This document shows positions 63,531 through 64,000 of a stretch of DNA of 64,000 nt, piece by piece. Made by a program: the position numbers and the translations under genes. The notes under the pieces were generated by a model that was given only the letters and a program-made list of their open reading frames with translations, was not told the origin of the DNA and searched no databases. The DNA comes from Asterella californica (lineage: Eukaryota; Streptophyta; Marchantiopsida; Marchantiales; Aytoniaceae). Location: NCBI GenBank assembly GCA_036924285.1, contig JAYKYS010000007.1, positions 62,001-126,000 on the forward strand, read 5' to 3'. How positions within the stretch are numbered: position 1 is the stretch's first letter; every line of letters starts with the position of its first letter.

Positions 63531-64000
63531 AAGAGAAAAACATTCTGTATTAAGTTGATAGTTGAAACTGTAAAATTCTGATAACAATGGTACAGAATCA
63601 TGGTGCGTACTCCTCGTAACAGTTGCAACGGCCTCCATCTGCTCACACTTTAAGACTCTATGCTATTGTGTTAGTGCAAAGCAAAACTTTGATATCATAT
63701 TACAAATAAACTATTGTTAAAATAAACTAAAATATAACTGTGTCACGAAAAAAAAAAATAAAATTGTGAAAAAAAAAAACTCCTTCAAAGAGAGGGCAGA
63801 CTGAACCAAACAAATTAACTACATAATGTCCAATGGCCTGAATAATATAATCTTGGGCTTGATCTTGGTGACTTTACGGAAGGTAACCACCTAATATCCT
63901 TAACGAGTTGCTGAATGTCTGTTTTAATACTGTAATTATTCTAACAAGCAACATGATCTCGAAATTTCTTGGACTAATAAAAGCCTTGCTACTCTTTCAC
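63531..64000 (-). other. Presumed 5' leader/LTR side of Copia-0
   Basis: AT-rich, with A runs at 63748-63774. On the minus strand TGATATCAAAGT at about 63697-63686 matches the plant copia initiator-Met PBS (TGGTATCAGAGC) in 9 of 12 positions, so the 5' LTR may lie beyond 63700. No LTR copy is available in the window to confirm it. Confidence 0.35.

Overview
The window is eukaryotic, repeat-rich nuclear DNA with no recognisable host gene. The layout and protein style of the retroelements (Ty3/gypsy gag with a CIWCD-type zinc knuckle, an FLDD reverse transcriptase, a cytosine methyltransferase inside a retrotransposon) point to a streptophyte alga. A Chara-like charophyte is my best guess; this rests on family resemblance recalled from memory, not on a search.

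Nearly everything is one Russian doll of LTR retrotransposons. The outermost host is a decayed Ty1/copia element on the minus strand (Copia-0), found in pieces at 62793-63530, 61441-61453, 52891-53187, 47575-50382 and, inverted, 33521-33612. Inserted into it are a solo LTR (LTR-B'', 61454-62792), a complete but damaged Ty3/gypsy element (Gyp-4, 53188-61440), a solo LTR (LTR-A', 50383-52890) and the Ty3/gypsy element Gyp-1 (LTR-B family). Gyp-1 is split in two by Gyp-D (LTR-C family), which sits in its gag. Gyp-1's 3' LTR is split by Gyp-M (9360-32271). Gyp-M contains an intact young element, Gyp-2 (11686-22496), a solo LTR-C (25488-26286) and a solo LTR-B (29942-31259). Most insertions have a 4-bp target duplication, and several flanks rejoin in reading frame.

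The two halves of Gyp-1, Gyp-D and Copia-0 lie in opposite orientations. One inversion (or assembly flip) with breakpoints near 2.5 kb and 39.2 kb explains all three.

Two systems stand out. Gyp-M encodes a DNMT3-like cytosine-5 methyltransferase between protease and reverse transcriptase, and a canonical PHD finger at the end of its integrase: a DNA-methylation writer and a potential histone-mark reader in one retroelement. Second, the 2.4-2.5 kb LTRs of the LTR-A family encode a pair of small in-frame ORFs separated by a single UGA, just downstream of the LTR TATA box. Both ORFs are conserved as protein between diverged LTRs, and the two look like tandem copies of one small domain.

Region by region: 1-2010 LTR-A fragment; 2404-2500 SINE-like; 2513-3787 3' end of Gyp-D; 3788-9359 3' part of Gyp-1; 9360-32271 Gyp-M with its nested insertions; 32272-33520 rest of the Gyp-1 3' LTR; 33521-33612 Copia-0 RT fragment; 33613-39150 AT-rich DNA with palindromes and diverged repeats; 39152-45567 5' part of Gyp-D; 45568-47574 5' part of Gyp-1; 47575-63530 Copia-0 with three insertions; 63531-64000 AT-rich 5' flank of Copia-0.
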